Shown here piece after piece: positions 54,271 to 64,000 of a stretch of DNA of 64,000 bases. Position 1 is the first letter of the stretch; each line of letters begins with the position of its first letter. The DNA lies in contig JAUKUA010000006.1 of assembly GCA_030549175.1 (NCBI GenBank), positions 3,906,001-3,970,000 on the forward strand. Reading direction: 5' to 3'. The DNA is from Lasiosphaeris hirsuta (lineage: Eukaryota > Ascomycota > Sordariomycetes > Sordariales > Lasiosphaeriaceae). Both the position numbers and the translations under genes were made by a program. Under the pieces are notes generated by a model, which was not told the origin of the DNA, did not search any database, and saw only the letters and a list, made by a program, of their open reading frames with translations.

Positions 54271-55754
54271 ATGCCTCTGACCTGGAGTTCCCTCGTGGTG
54301 TCCTCCCTCCTCCTTGTTGGGGTGGGAGCGGCGGTTCCGGCGGCCAGCCCCGCGGCCATCGCTGGAACGTATGCGGCCAACGTCAAGGTGTATGTGTGAT
54401 TCGTTTCCTGGTTTGAATTTGCAGCGGCTGACCGTGATGCGTGATGCCGTTGTCAGCGTCCGCAACGGCTTCTACCCGCTCGACGTGGTAGACCAGATCG
54501 AGCTGTCGACGCGGACCAAGGTCGAGGCCTTCCTGGCCAAGAAGGTGGCGGCGGGCACCAACAACAACTGCACGCTGGAGAACGCGGCGGTGCGGCGGGA
54601 GTGGAGCGACCTCAGCGTCGAGGAGCGGGAGGACTACGTCAAGGCGGTGCAGTGCCTGATGAAGCTACCGCCCCAGGCGCCCAAGGACAAGTACCCGGGG
54701 GCGCTGAGCCGGTACGACGACTTTGTGGCGTACCACATGACGCACGCCATGGAGCTGCACGACAACTACCACCTCTTCCCGGCGCACAAGCACTTCCTGT
54801 GGGTGTACGAGCAGGCGCTGCGCAACGAGTGCGGGTACAAGGGCTACCAGCCGTACATGAACTACGACCGCTACGCGCGCGATCCCATCAACTCGCCCAT
54901 GTTCAACGGAAACGCGTCCAGCATGGGCGGCAACGGCGAGCCCGACCCCAACTACAAGGGCGTCGCGCAGGCCGGCCGGACCCCCAACATCATCGCGTCG
55001 GGCGGCGGCGGCGGCTGTGTGAAGTCGGGCCCCTTTTCCGAGTAAGTCCCTTTCCACTGTCGGGAACCGCAATAAAAGATGACGGGCGGGCGGGAATCGC
55101 TAACCATGCTCCAACAGCATGGTCGTCAGCCTGGGCCCGACCTCGATGGCCTCGTACAAGGGCCTGCCCAAGAACCCCAAGAGCGACGGTACGGGGTCGA
55201 ACCCGCGCTGCCTGCGCCGCGACATCAACCGCAACGCGGCCATGGGCGCGACGGCCGACCGGGCTTACAAGCTGATCAACGAGAGCAAGAGCATCGACAC
55301 GTTCTACAACACGCTGCTGGGGACCCCGCCGCCCAAGAACGACCCGTACCCGTGGGGCGTGAGTGTTCCCCTCCACAAGCTCTGGGGAAAAAAAAATGGC
55401 CATCTAACATGCGAACAGATCCACACGGCGGGCCACTACATCCACGCCGTCGACCCGGGCGGTGACGCGGCCACCTCGCCCGGCGACCCCGTCTTCTACT
55501 TCCACCACGGCGCGCTCGACCGGCTGTGGTGGATCTGGCAGATGCAGGACCCCGACGCGCGGCTGAATGCGGTGCCCATGGTCGGCAACGTGGTCAACAT
55601 GGACCACGGCCACGGCAAGCGCCAGCAGCGCGTCACGGACCCCCTCAAAATGATCATTGACCTCGAGTGGCTGTCGCCCGTGACGGCCAAGCTGATGGAG
55701 GCCCACGACCAGCTCGGGTCCAACGGCGGCAAGTACTGCTATGTGTATATCTGA
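54271..55754 (+). CDS. Secreted short-type tyrosinase, four exons
   Basis: Exons 54271-54389, 54457-55041, 55118-55358, 55419-55754; 426 residues. Introns are 67, 76 and 60 bp with GTATGT, GTAAGT and GTGAGT donors. The intron-1 acceptor at 54456 (TTGTCAG) is preferred over a 37-bp alternative. A signal peptide (SSLVVSSLLLVGVGAAVPAA) is present. The CuA site has HMTHAMELHDNYH ... AHKHFLWVYE (about 133-158). The CuB site has IHTAGHYIHAVD (316-327) and FYFHHGALDRLWWIWQ (His 344-345). These type-3 copper centres oxidise phenols and catechols. The protein ends soon after CuB, so there is no long C-terminal lid as in melanin tyrosinases. It converges on the S41 peptidase gene 149 bp away. Intact and GC-rich, unlike the surrounding RIP relics. 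Confidence 0.92.
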
Positions 55755-55902
55755 TGGCCTGGCTTGGGTACGTTATTAGCTGTGTCGAGGATGTGATGGA
55801 TCGCGGCGAGATGGCTGTTGCGGGGCAGTTGGCAGATTAGTACGAACCGAGTACATGTGCAAATCGAATAAAAAAAGTCGGTGAGATTGAGAACCCAGGT
55901 CC

Positions 55903-58178
55903 CTACCCCAACGCCCCGGGCCCCGGGCCCAGCCGGTACCCGTCCTCCACCTCCGGGGTGTACCCCGGCGCAGCCCCACCCATCCTCCCCGCCTCGCCCT
56001 CCGTCGACCCCCTTACACACCTCCCATCACCCCAAGCCACCCCGGCCGCAACCCTCCACACCTCCTCACCCTCCCTCGCCATCTCCCACGTAAAAAACAG
56101 CCTGCCGTGCGCCGCCTCGTATCGGAACTGCAGCGGCGTGGTCCCCGCCTCCTCCCCCAGCGGCGCCACATCCGCCAGGTTGAAATGCACCCCCTCGCCC
56201 CACGTCCCCCGTCCCACCACGCGCAGACGCATGGGCGGCACCGCCTCGGGCCCCGGCACCCCGCCACGCGGCAGCCGGGCCCCGGCCGTCGCGGGGAACG
56301 CCCCGAAATCAGCCGCCGGCCCGCCGCGCGTGCGCCCCACGGCCTGCATGGGCGCGTGGCGCGGACGGCCGCCGACGGCGAGGGTGCGGATGCCGCGGTG
56401 GGCGTGGGTCAGGGCGGCGGTGAGCACGGCGCAGGCCGAGGCGCACTCGCCGTCGGTGAGGATGAGAATGTCGGCGGGGCGGAAGGGGGGCGTGGGCCAG
56501 GGCGCGGTGTAGTTGAGGAAGAGCGGGGAGAGGAGGGCATCGTGGGTGAAGAGGGAGGGGTTGGTGTGTGATGTGCCCGGGACCGGCCCGTAGAACTCTG
56601 CGGCCGAGGGCCAGGCGGTGCCGTTGGGGTGTTGGTAGATGCGGAGGAGCCAGGGGAGGGGGGAGGTGGTGTTTTTTTGGGAGGCGAGGAGGGAGGCGAG
56701 CTGCGGGTGTGTGCGGAGCTGGGATTGCAGCGGGAAGGTTAGGGTGGCGCTGGGGAAGAGGTTGAAGTAGAGCACGGCTAGGTGCAGCAGTTGGCCGCCG
56801 CTGTTGCCCTGCAGGTCGAGGATCAACTTGGACCGGCCGGCCGCCCGGGCCTGGCGGATGAAGTCGACCGTCACGGCGTGGATCTCGCCCATGAGCCCCA
56901 GCGACGCCGAGAAGTTGCGCACGTCGATGGTCGGGGCGAAGGAGTTGACGGCTAGCACGGCCACGTCGGGCGGGAAGTCCGGGCCCGCCGGCAGGAACCC
57001 GGCCGCGTCGCCGCCCACCGTGACCCGCACCGGCCGCGGGAACCCGCCGCGCTCAAAATCGGACACGTAGCCCCGGTCGGCCGCCTTGTACGCGTACCAC
57101 GGCGTCGGCAGCGGCGCCGTGCCGCCCGCGCGGCCGAACTCGCGGTACAGATCGGCGGCCGACGCGATGGCGGTGAGATTCGCCCGGAGGAAGGCTGTGT
57201 TGCGGAGCGTCAGCACGGTGCCGTTGCGGCACGCCACAGTCGTCGTGTCGTTGAGGCCGAGCACGAATGAGTCGACGCCCGAGCTGAGGTAGTTGACCTC
57301 CTTGGATGCGCTCGGGAAGAGCGCGTTGAAGCGCGCGTCCGGGTCGTGCGCGCCCCCGTCGGCTACGGCCGCCCGCTCCAGGTATTCTAGCGCAGGCAGG
57401 CCGTCAATGGTCGACACGGGGGACGGCACGTAGCCCTCCTTGTCGTGCTTGATGTCGCCTGTGCCCGGAAGTGTCAGCGACGGGGGGCTTATTTGCTGTC
57501 ACGAGCCGGTGGGCTTCTGACGTACTGTGGAGGAAGATCTCGGGCAGCGCGACGCCGTCGCGCGAGATGGACACAAACTCGGCGCCCGGGCGGAGGGTGA
57601 ACAGATCAAGAAGCAGACTGGTGTAGCCAAAGTGGGCGTCCCGCACGCGGCTCACCAGGACGTGCAACTCGGCGAGGAAGCCGAACTCGTTGGCGTAGGC
57701 GGGCGGGTCGGCCCGGAGCTTGGCCGCGATGTCGTCGAGCCCCCGCAGGAGGTCCACCCCCTCGGAGAGGTAGCCCCGCGGCGGGCCCTTGAGGTAGTCC
57801 ACGGTGCTCTGCCACTCGAAGAGCGGGTGCAGGAACTCGACGTGCGCCAGCGCCGTGTCCCGGTCGAGAGGGATGGATTCGAGACACGCAAACGCCAGCG
57901 ACGGCGCCACGGGCACGGCCGGGGTCGCCGGGAAGAGGATGGCTTCCACGCTGCTTAGGTTCTTAGGGACTTGGGAGGGTCTGGTTAGCATTTGTATCGG
58001 GCGGCGATAGGCAGTAGTAGCTCGTACCAATCTTGTGCTCGGCGTACCACGCCACGGCCGTGTCCCGAAGCCGTCGACATGGCTCATCCGGAGCTGCTGG
58101 TGCTTCCAGCGGGTATGCGCCCGCGCCACCGGCTATGACGGCCAAGACTACGGCCACCTTTGCAGTTGTGAGAAACAT
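55903..58178 (-). CDS. Secreted S41-family (CPAF-like) peptidase, three exons
   Basis: Exons 58178-58028, 57969-57526, 57458-55903; 716 residues. Introns are 58 bp (GTACGA...CCCAAG) and 67 bp (GTACGT...GCACAG). A signal peptide (MFLTTAKVAVVLAVIAGGAGAY) starts the protein. Exon 2 reads VPKNLSSVEAILFPATPAV and VRDAHFGYTSLL, the N-terminal cap/PDZ-like region. The S41 core in exon 3 has VAVLAVNSFAP, the strand KLILDLQGNSGGQ (about 410-422) and the nucleophile loop TDGECASACAVLT with Ser near 539. Length and order match fungal peptidase S41 proteins such as those associated with ustiloxin-type RiPP clusters (UstP-like), by family knowledge. Other members are general secreted proteases. Tail-to-tail with the tyrosinase. 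Confidence 0.88.
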
Positions 58179-58684
58179 GATTACCGTTGATCTTGTGTTG
58201 GGGTCCGAGCAGATAATCCGCTGTTCTCAAGCATTTATATATTGTCTCCTACGACACGCACTGGTCCGGTGCCGCGCTCGCATCCTTTCGGTTCGTCTCC
58301 GCACACCGCATCCTATCCTCTTCTCCCTGCGCCACGGTTGAGCCTTGCTGGTATTACCCGTTTGTCTGCTATTCGTCTAGAGGTCGAAGGCAGCAGCTCG
58401 CTACTCAATCCGGCCCAAGACACAGCTTGGCATGAATAAGGCCGGCTAAGATGGCCGGATAGTCAACGGTGCAGAGACCGGACAGCCGACTTTCCAAAAA
58501 GATGTTCCAAAATGTTACCATCCAAAGTGGCCGCCACGCGGTGCGCGGGACGCTGCACGCGCCGCTTCCTGGACAGCAACATTAGTAAGATTCTCCATCT
58601 CGTCCGTGTATCGATTCAGATCAATGGCCTCAAACAACTCGGCCGATCTGCGCCAGCCGAGGTGCAGAGGCAGCTGCTCGTGCT
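58179..58684. other. Intergenic between peptidase and peroxygenase genes
   Basis: Upstream region of the peptidase and 3' flank of the peroxygenase, both leftward. Short frames only. No signal-peptide/Kex2-repeat peptide gene was seen. Confidence 0.45.
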
Positions 58685-59493
58685 CTATTGGCATGACACC
58701 AAGATATGATTAGCTCTTCCAATCGGAGAACCGGGGCAGGGCACGCCCTCACCGAAAAAGTACTCGACCCACGACCGATTCGCCGTGCCCGAGTTCTTGT
58801 TCCCGAGGACAACGACGTACGCAACCGACTCGCCAAAGCTAAAGGCTGTGCCTAGCTCCGACAGCTTGTACGTCGGGTTGGTGGCCTTGGAGGTCCTGAT
58901 GCGGGCCATCCTGGCATTGGCCGCCATCTGGATGTCGATCGTCTCGCTGGTCCAGTACGACCTCGTCTCGTCAAACACGCTCTGGTTGAAGGTGAGGACG
59001 TTGCCAAAGTACGCGTCCGACCGACTGCGTGCACACCCCATGTTAGCGCGGCCAGGGAAGGAGACAAGGTGTTGCGGGGAGACAGGCTGTTGCGGGACTT
59101 GCCTGAGACTGGCGTCGTGCTCGAGCACGTTGTGGTTTCCGAGGTCGTTCAGCGAGAAGGCCGTCGCGTTGGGCTTTGGGTTCGTCTTGATGGCAAAGTC
59201 GAACAGGAAGCTACCCAATGTCTTGTTGATGTTGAGAGCGTCGAAGAGGGCATTTGCCGTCACTTCTCTCGAGATGTCCTTGCCGTCGTGTGGGAGGAAG
59301 CCGTGGTTGGCGAGCGTGTTGAGCATGGGGCATGGGGCTCGCACTGCGGGTTGGAGTCGCATGTCGGCCTGTAGCTCATCATGAATCATCATGGGAGGCA
59401 CTCACCATCATATGGTCCTGGAGGCGACCAGGTGTCGAACCCCGCCATCGCCGGATTGACCGCGACCAAGGCCGACAGAAAAGCGACCTTCAT
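58685..59493 (-). CDS. Heme-thiolate peroxidase (chloroperoxidase / unspecific peroxygenase family), GC-AG intron
   Basis: Exons 59493-59406, 59343-59103, 59024-58685; 222 residues. The signal peptide is MKVAFLSALVAVNPAMAG. Splicing joins GPYD to VRAPCPMLNTLANHGFLPHD, the PCP motif with the axial heme Cys at about 34. The second junction gives EHDASLSRSDAYFGN, the EHD Mg-binding motif; this requires a GC donor (AG|GCAAGT) at 59102-59101, with acceptor CGCAG. Further family blocks: FNQSVFDETRSYW (acid-base Glu region), YKLSELGTAFSFGES and SWVEYFFGE. The C-terminus after that is shorter and atypical. Family enzymes use H2O2 for oxygenation or halogenation of small organics. Same strand as, and ~500 bp upstream of, the S41 peptidase. 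Confidence 0.87.
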
Positions 59494-60179
59494 CTTGAAG
59501 CTGTGGACCACGCAGCCGGTAAACGAGGTGGAAAGTCGAGGTCTAGTACAAGTTGCGATCGTTTCGACTGGCCGTGTGTAAAAATGATCGATCAACATGA
59601 ATTACATATAGTAGCACAGTCCCCAAGATCCCGCCAATCGCGCGCGGCCCATTACAGCGCTGAAGTGCTCCGTCTCCGTCCCACACTTTGTCTTCATATA
59701 TGCGCACACAAGCCCTGGCGGCAGGTCCCGTGTCAGCAAGGAGAAAAGATTGGCAGACTCGGAGTCGTGGGTGCCAAGAACAGCCGAATTCCACATCCGA
59801 GCGCGTCGCCGAACGACGGCTGCGTCTGGCTAAGTTGTCGGGGGAGAAACCGGGCCTGGTTGGTCGCCCTCGCGCGGTGTCGTATAAGGCATATGGGTAT
59901 AACTACAGGAGTGGTCTATTCCCGCAGGCAAGAGGATTTCCTTTTGCCAAAAAGTGGCATACACGGGAAGCATTCACCTATGGACATATCCCGCCCGGTC
60001 TGCCTGTCCGCTTCACCATTACCCGAAGAATGGGATGCCGAACAGGAACCGGGTAGTCGTTCCATCGAATCAAATACTAGCTATCGTCAACAAAGGCCGT
60101 AAGCGGATAGGAGTCGGACCATTGGATCTACCCACCCTCTCCGTTCCACCCTCTACGTATTACCCATTCGAATCTTAAC
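59494..60179. other. Upstream of the peroxygenase, nothing recognised
   Basis: Probable promoter region of the leftward peroxygenase. Overlapping frames on both strands lack motifs. Confidence 0.4.
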
Positions 60180-61210
60180 AACTCCACCCCCATCCCGGTT
60201 ATGCTTCCGCCACCCGCCTTGCAAGCCTCCCGGGCCGCGTGCAGGCTGCCATGGACATCTGGTCGGCGTCAAAGTCGGAGCTTCTCGGTCCTAGGATACC
60301 GTGAGGAAGCCCCGGCTTCGTCTTTTGGCGAACCCGAGCGGTGGCGGGCCAGCGCAGGGCTTTCCACAGAACAGCTCAATCCGGAATCGTCCCCAAAGAA
60401 GTCAGTGGCCCCGGGATCAGAGCTGAGAAACGAAGCACCTGCAGAGAATTCGTCCCAATACGACGTGCAAGTAGGACTCGGGCTAGTGCCAAGCTGCACC
60501 GGGGACCCCGGAGCATTGAACTGTGGCTGCCAGGCGGCAAACGGGGTGGATGGTCGAGAGAGAAGGGGTTCGAAGGCTGCCTCTTTTTGCAGCCATCCTT
60601 GGATGCCACGGGTTCGGCAAGCCCAAGACATGATCTGTGAGAAAATGTTGGCGTGTCCTGGAATAGCGTTAGTACAATCCAACCACAAGATGAACCGTCG
60701 CCGGAATTCCCGCAGACGAACATGTGTTAGAGGTACAATGTGATGATATTGCTACCTACAAGGTGTGGTGTGGAATGGATGCAGGGAAAAGGCAGTGGGC
60801 TGTCTGGATCTAGAGGAAGAGGTGGGCAGTGGCCGCACAGGCCACCTAGCTGCCCCACCTCCAACAACATGTCCGAATCTCAGATCAAGCACAGGTTGGG
60901 TTGAAGCCGGGCCACAGACTGGATTCCGTGGGATACCAGGAATGTCAGAAGCTGATTCGACCAAGGGTTTCCCCGGCGGGTCGAAGCATCTAGTATTCGG
61001 GTTGAACAATCCACATACAGCCGGGTTGAAGGATTTGGCGAACGGGTTATACACGTCATCCGTCCTGGAGGGTACGCCCCCAAACGCCGTATCGTGCTGG
61101 CGGTTGGAGAATATCCGATCAGGCATTCCCAAACAAGACTCTCGGGGCAGGGTTGCTGCTGTTGCGTCGAGTGTGGATCGTAATAGTGTGTCGTGTTTTA
61201 GCTTCAAGTT
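60180..61210 (-). other. Possible spliced hypothetical gene, not resolved
   Basis: The minus strand has an open stretch beginning at ATG 61126 (MPDRIFSNRQHDTAFGG ... NPAVCGLFNPNTRCFDPPG), ending near 60756 at AG|GTAGCA. This is followed by intron-like sequence with CTAAC and ACAG at 60635, then another open Ser/Pro-rich stretch to about 60269-60376. The frame across the junction is ambiguous. No domain recognised. The donor-side sequence (60740-60801) resembles 36434-36497 near the C2H2-type relic, so this may be a decayed member of the same family or a shared repeat. Confidence 0.3.
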
Positions 61211-61249
61211 CGATTGAATCCGACTCGTTGTACTGATGGCTGTGAAATG

Positions 61250-62503
61250 CGAAAGAGCAGCAGAACTCTAGTAGGTGGCCCCGCCTCGTTGTCGATGCGA
61301 AGCCACCGATCCGCGTTATCACCGACGTCGGGGCGCAGATTACCGGGCTGGATAATGCCGAGGTTGCCCGCCGCTGGCTGGACCTGGTGCCCCGAGCCAA
61401 AGCGAGCGCCGCCGTCTTTTTCGACAGCGACGAGAGCATGTGCGTCGTCACGCGTGACGGTATAAAGGAGCCTTTTCTAACATCGCCGTACGTCGCCAAC
61501 ACGGCACCGTGCCTCGTCTTTCTCGACGAGGCCCATGCGCGTGGCACTGACATCCGCCTGCCCGGCCGCTCTCGCGCGGCCGTGACACTTGGGCCGATGC
61601 TAGCAAAAGACTGGCTCGTCCAAGGTGATTTCTTTCCTCGCCTCTTACCCCCCACCAGATAACTAACACAAATACAGAATGCATGCGGATGCGGCAGCTC
61701 GGCCGTGGCCATCCGTTGTGTTCCTCGTGCCAGCCGAGGTCCGGGAAAGGATCACAGTGCTCTGCCGTATCCGACAAGGCGGGAAGATCCGAGTTGCTGA
61801 CGTGCTGGCCTGGTCGATTGACGAGATGTGGCGCGATGCCCGCCGGCTCGTGCCGCTGTGGGCAGCCCAGGGTCTGAAACACCAGCGCCAGCAGCTCCTG
61901 ATGGATGCTGCCGATAAGGGGGACCGGTATGAATTCAGCAGCGAGACGGCGGCGCAGTTCCTCGAGAGCGACGGCCTGACGCTACGGGACCGCTATCGCC
62001 CCGCCTACGACGGGCAAGCGAGACAGACCCTCAGCCGCGAGGCGGCGCGCATCCAGAGGCGATGTCGGGCGTTTGGGGTTGGCGGCTCTGACGCAGCAGC
62101 CCTCCACCAGGAGTAAGAACGCGAACGCGAGCCCCTCGCCGAGCGCGAAAAGCCCCGTCCCGAGCCGCAGCCCCTGCCGGTACGACCCCTCGCGTCGTCG
62201 CTTCATCCACACGTCGAGGTGTTCGTGCGGACCGGCGACATCCTGCCCGGCTCCGAGGCCTTCATGCTTGCCCTGCACGCCCTCGTGGGGAGCAGCGTCG
62301 CCCATCTCCTCCAGGACTTGCAATGGCCGCCCGATCTCCTCACGACAGCCGACTTTGCTGGCACCGTCCAGTTCTTTCTCGCCTTGTTTAAACGGATCCG
62401 CCACCCTTCTGCCGACATTTCCACGACCGACTTAAGACATATTCTTGCGGGTGACGTACTGTTACCGCCGTTTGCCTTTTCCGGGCCTACGAGGGCACGA
62501 TAG
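61250..62503 (+). pseudogene. Fragment of a DUF3638/DUF3645-type (ubiquitinyl hydrolase-like) giant gene
   Basis: The plus strand reads WPRLVVDAKPPIRVITDVGA, ITGLDNAEVARRWLDLVPRA, AAVFFDSDESMCVVTRDG, FLDEAHARGTDIRLP, RAAVTLGPMLAKDWLVQ. Intron 61625-61677 (53 bp, branch CTAAC, ACAG) follows, then CMRMRQLGRG. A one-base loss near 61712 changes frame to SVVFLVPAEVRERI, continuing to TAA (62114-62116) at a Gln position, then REREPLAEREKPRPEPQPLP, VFVRTGDILPGSEAF and a stop at 62501-62503. These blocks, with the AHTRGTD-like DEAH motif, belong to the C-terminal part of ~3,000-residue fungal DUF3638/DUF3645 proteins. The fragment begins abruptly, so it is a truncated copy, with nonsense codon and frameshift. 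Confidence 0.7.
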
Positions 62504-62594
62504 ACTACCCCTCTTTTTTTTTCTTTCCATCACTCGGATAACAATTGATAGACTACCTATTCTGTCGTAAGAGACTTAGATACAGAAGAAATAA
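62504..62594. other. Junction between relic and transposon
   Basis: Contains a T-run near 62510-62522 and AT-rich sequence. The left end of the following transposon probably lies here, but no inverted repeat can be matched because the right end is outside the window. Confidence 0.35.
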
Positions 62595-64000
62595 AAATAA
62601 TGAAACAAAAAGGTGTTGGCAGGTGGAAACTTTGGTAGAACGAAGCTCTTTCACAGTTCGGAAAGAATATTCGGTCGGCCATTGAAGCGGTGCACAATGG
62701 TGCCTCGCAAACGAAAGCAGCGGCCGATTAGGAGGTCCATCCGGCAACGCTCAGCCAACGGCTCCGTGGCGCAACAGCGCAAAAAGCCAGCCAACTACAT
62801 AAACAGAAACTCTCACCTCTTCAGGAGAGCTTTTTGGTTGACTGGAGCCTCAATCAGGAAGCTGCTGGCCGCGCGCTAACGAAAGCTGAGCTCACGAGAA
62901 TGGCTTAAGAAGTACTGCGTCAACAAGGCGATGAAACCCCCCTCGGCGACCGTTGGGTTGACCGCTTTTTACGCCGCCACCACCGAGTAAAAACGAAGCG
63001 TTCTATATTATTAGAAAGAGAAAGATTCAAAGGTTCGACGAGGGAGCGATACGAAGATTTCTTTGCGCGGTTGAGCCTCCAATTGCGTACAAAAAACATC
63101 GGGCCGGCTAACATCGCTAATATGGACGAACACGGCATGCAGGAGAACGAGACAACCTCAGGAACGGTTATAGGCGACTCTCAAACCAATCACGCGTTAG
63201 TTACGGGACCTGACAAGACCTCCTGGGTCACGGTTATTAAGTCAGTCACCGCTGAGGGCCGTAGATTTACGCCCTGTATCATCTTTACAGGGGCCGCTCT
63301 CCAAGGCCAATGGTTTCCTCCTTGGGTCAAAATTCACGAGGCTATTCGTGATTGGAAGTACGATTACTCTCTCACTGGCTAGAGTAACGCCGAAATAGCC
63401 GTTAAGTGGCTGAAAGAGATCTATTTACCGGAGACGAAGCCTCAACGACATGGCGATTGGCGCCTATTAATTCTGGACGAACACTCAACCCACGATACCC
63501 CAGAATTCATGTATATTTGCCAGTGAAGCAAGGTACAACTACTGTATCTACCGTCTCACAGCTCTCACAAGTCTCAACCACTCGATCGCTCCGTTTTCGC
63601 GGCCCTCAAGAGCTATTTCAGGCGTGACATGAAGCCATACGCCCACCTCAAAGCCACAGCCCCAGCTAACACAGATTCCTTCTTACCTATAGTGAGGCCT
63701 CAAAAGAGGGTGTGAGTAAGGAAAATATACGCAGCGGCTTCAAAAAGACCGGTATATGGCCCCTAAACCCAGCGGCGATTCTAGATGACCGTGAGGCGGT
63801 GATAGGAGACGAGTCCCCTCGGCCACCACGCGCCAGGACCCCCCAGTCACCACCACACCTGTTCCAGACCTTCTGGCCACCCCCAAGAAGGCTCACGATA
63901 TACAACAGGTTGTGAATAGCCTCAGAGGGAGGTTTTCTCCTCAGAATCGAACACTTAGGGCTTTGCTTCACACGGTAGAGAAATCACTAGATCTCGGCGC
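62595..64000 (+). pseudogene. Second DDE1 (pogo-type) transposase, degraded and cut by the window edge
   Basis: The plus strand reads LSQFGKNIRSAIEAVHNGAS, TKAAADYEVHPATLSQRLRG (helix-turn-helix), ALTKAELTRMA, WVDRFLRRHHRVKTKRS, NIGPANIANMDEHGM (first Asp), SWVTVIKSVTAEGRRFTPCI, KWLKEIYLPETKP, LILDEHSTHDTPEF (second Asp; Gly to Glu), LYLPSHSSHKSQPLD (third Asp) and NIRSGFKKTGIWPLNP. Stops fall at Trp/Gln positions (around 62630, 62908, 63380, 63523). Two frame shifts lie near 63690 and in a C6 run near 63839-63844. The helix-turn-helix and DDE parts differ from the 40.3-kb transposase, so this is a separate family. Its right end is beyond the window. Confidence 0.8.

Noticed and set aside
53688..54386. 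232-codon frame antisense to tyrosinase exon 1
   Set aside because: Overlaps the start of a well-supported gene, no domain, no Kex2-type repeats that would make it a RiPP precursor.
54388..54424. 37-bp first intron in the tyrosinase
   Set aside because: Too short for a normal intron; the GTATGT...TTGTCAG pair (67 bp, with a CTGAC branch) keeps the frame and has better signals.
55958..57958. Several plus-strand frames across the S41 peptidase gene
   Set aside because: GC-rich antisense shadows; the minus strand has signal peptide, splice sites and catalytic motifs.
52000..61000. DUF3328 (UstY-type) oxidase or repeat-containing precursor for a dikaritin cluster
   Set aside because: No HxxHC-type motif or Kex2-spaced repeats were found by eye in the translations of this interval.

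Overview
The window looks like nuclear DNA of a filamentous ascomycete (Pezizomycotina, most likely a Sordariomycete). Evidence: spliced genes with 50-80 nt introns, GTRNGY donors and CTRAC branch sites; heterokaryon-incompatibility (HET) genes; 2EXR, F-box, MYND and rhodopsin-like membrane proteins; a Fot1/pogo transposon; and a strong RIP (repeat-induced point mutation) footprint. In most dead genes the glutamine codons CAG/CAA have become TAG/TAA while the rest of the frame stays readable.

Layout. 0-7 kb: F-box relic, small secreted Cys-rich protein, alpha/beta-hydrolase esterase (-), medium-chain dehydrogenase (+, frame broken in a C run), second small secreted Cys-rich protein. 8-11.3 kb: rhodopsin-like membrane protein (-) and a large polytopic membrane protein (+) whose frame is broken by an exact 7-bp tandem duplication. 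11.3-22.4 kb: a 701-bp terminal-inverted-repeat element and RIP-degraded genes (polytopic membrane protein, a ~3-kb unknown, a DUF7726 protein, an unknown, and a zinc-finger-associated protein). 23.2-25.0 kb: intact HET-domain gene. 25-27.4 kb: gene-poor, with a 61-bp tandem duplication. 27.6-33.9 kb: MYND/pRiA4b-ORF3 protein, intron-containing tRNA-Val(CAC), eight-exon divergent kinase, three-exon F-box-type protein. 34.9-44.2 kb: degraded C2H2-type gene, 2EXR gene, dead HET gene, RIP-mutated Fot1/pogo element with 48-bp inverted repeats, dead ankyrin gene. 46-47.5 kb: CCCH/Nab2-type zinc-finger protein. 51.4-52.1 kb: three-exon small secreted protein. 54.3-59.5 kb: tyrosinase (+), S41 peptidase (-) and heme-thiolate peroxygenase (-), all apparently intact. 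60-64 kb: DUF3638-type relic and a second degraded DDE1 transposase running off the right edge.

The most interesting functional block is the tyrosinase / S41 peptidase / peroxygenase group. Tyrosinase plus S41 peptidase is the enzyme pairing seen in fungal dikaritin (ustiloxin/phomopsin-type) RiPP clusters. No DUF3328 oxidase and no Kex2-repeat precursor was found here, so this is only a lead. The rest reads as a fast-evolving accessory region where transposons and duplicated self/non-self-type genes have been hit by RIP. Three separate frame breaks sit in C6/G6 runs that read correctly as C7/G7, which may mean consensus errors rather than true mutations.
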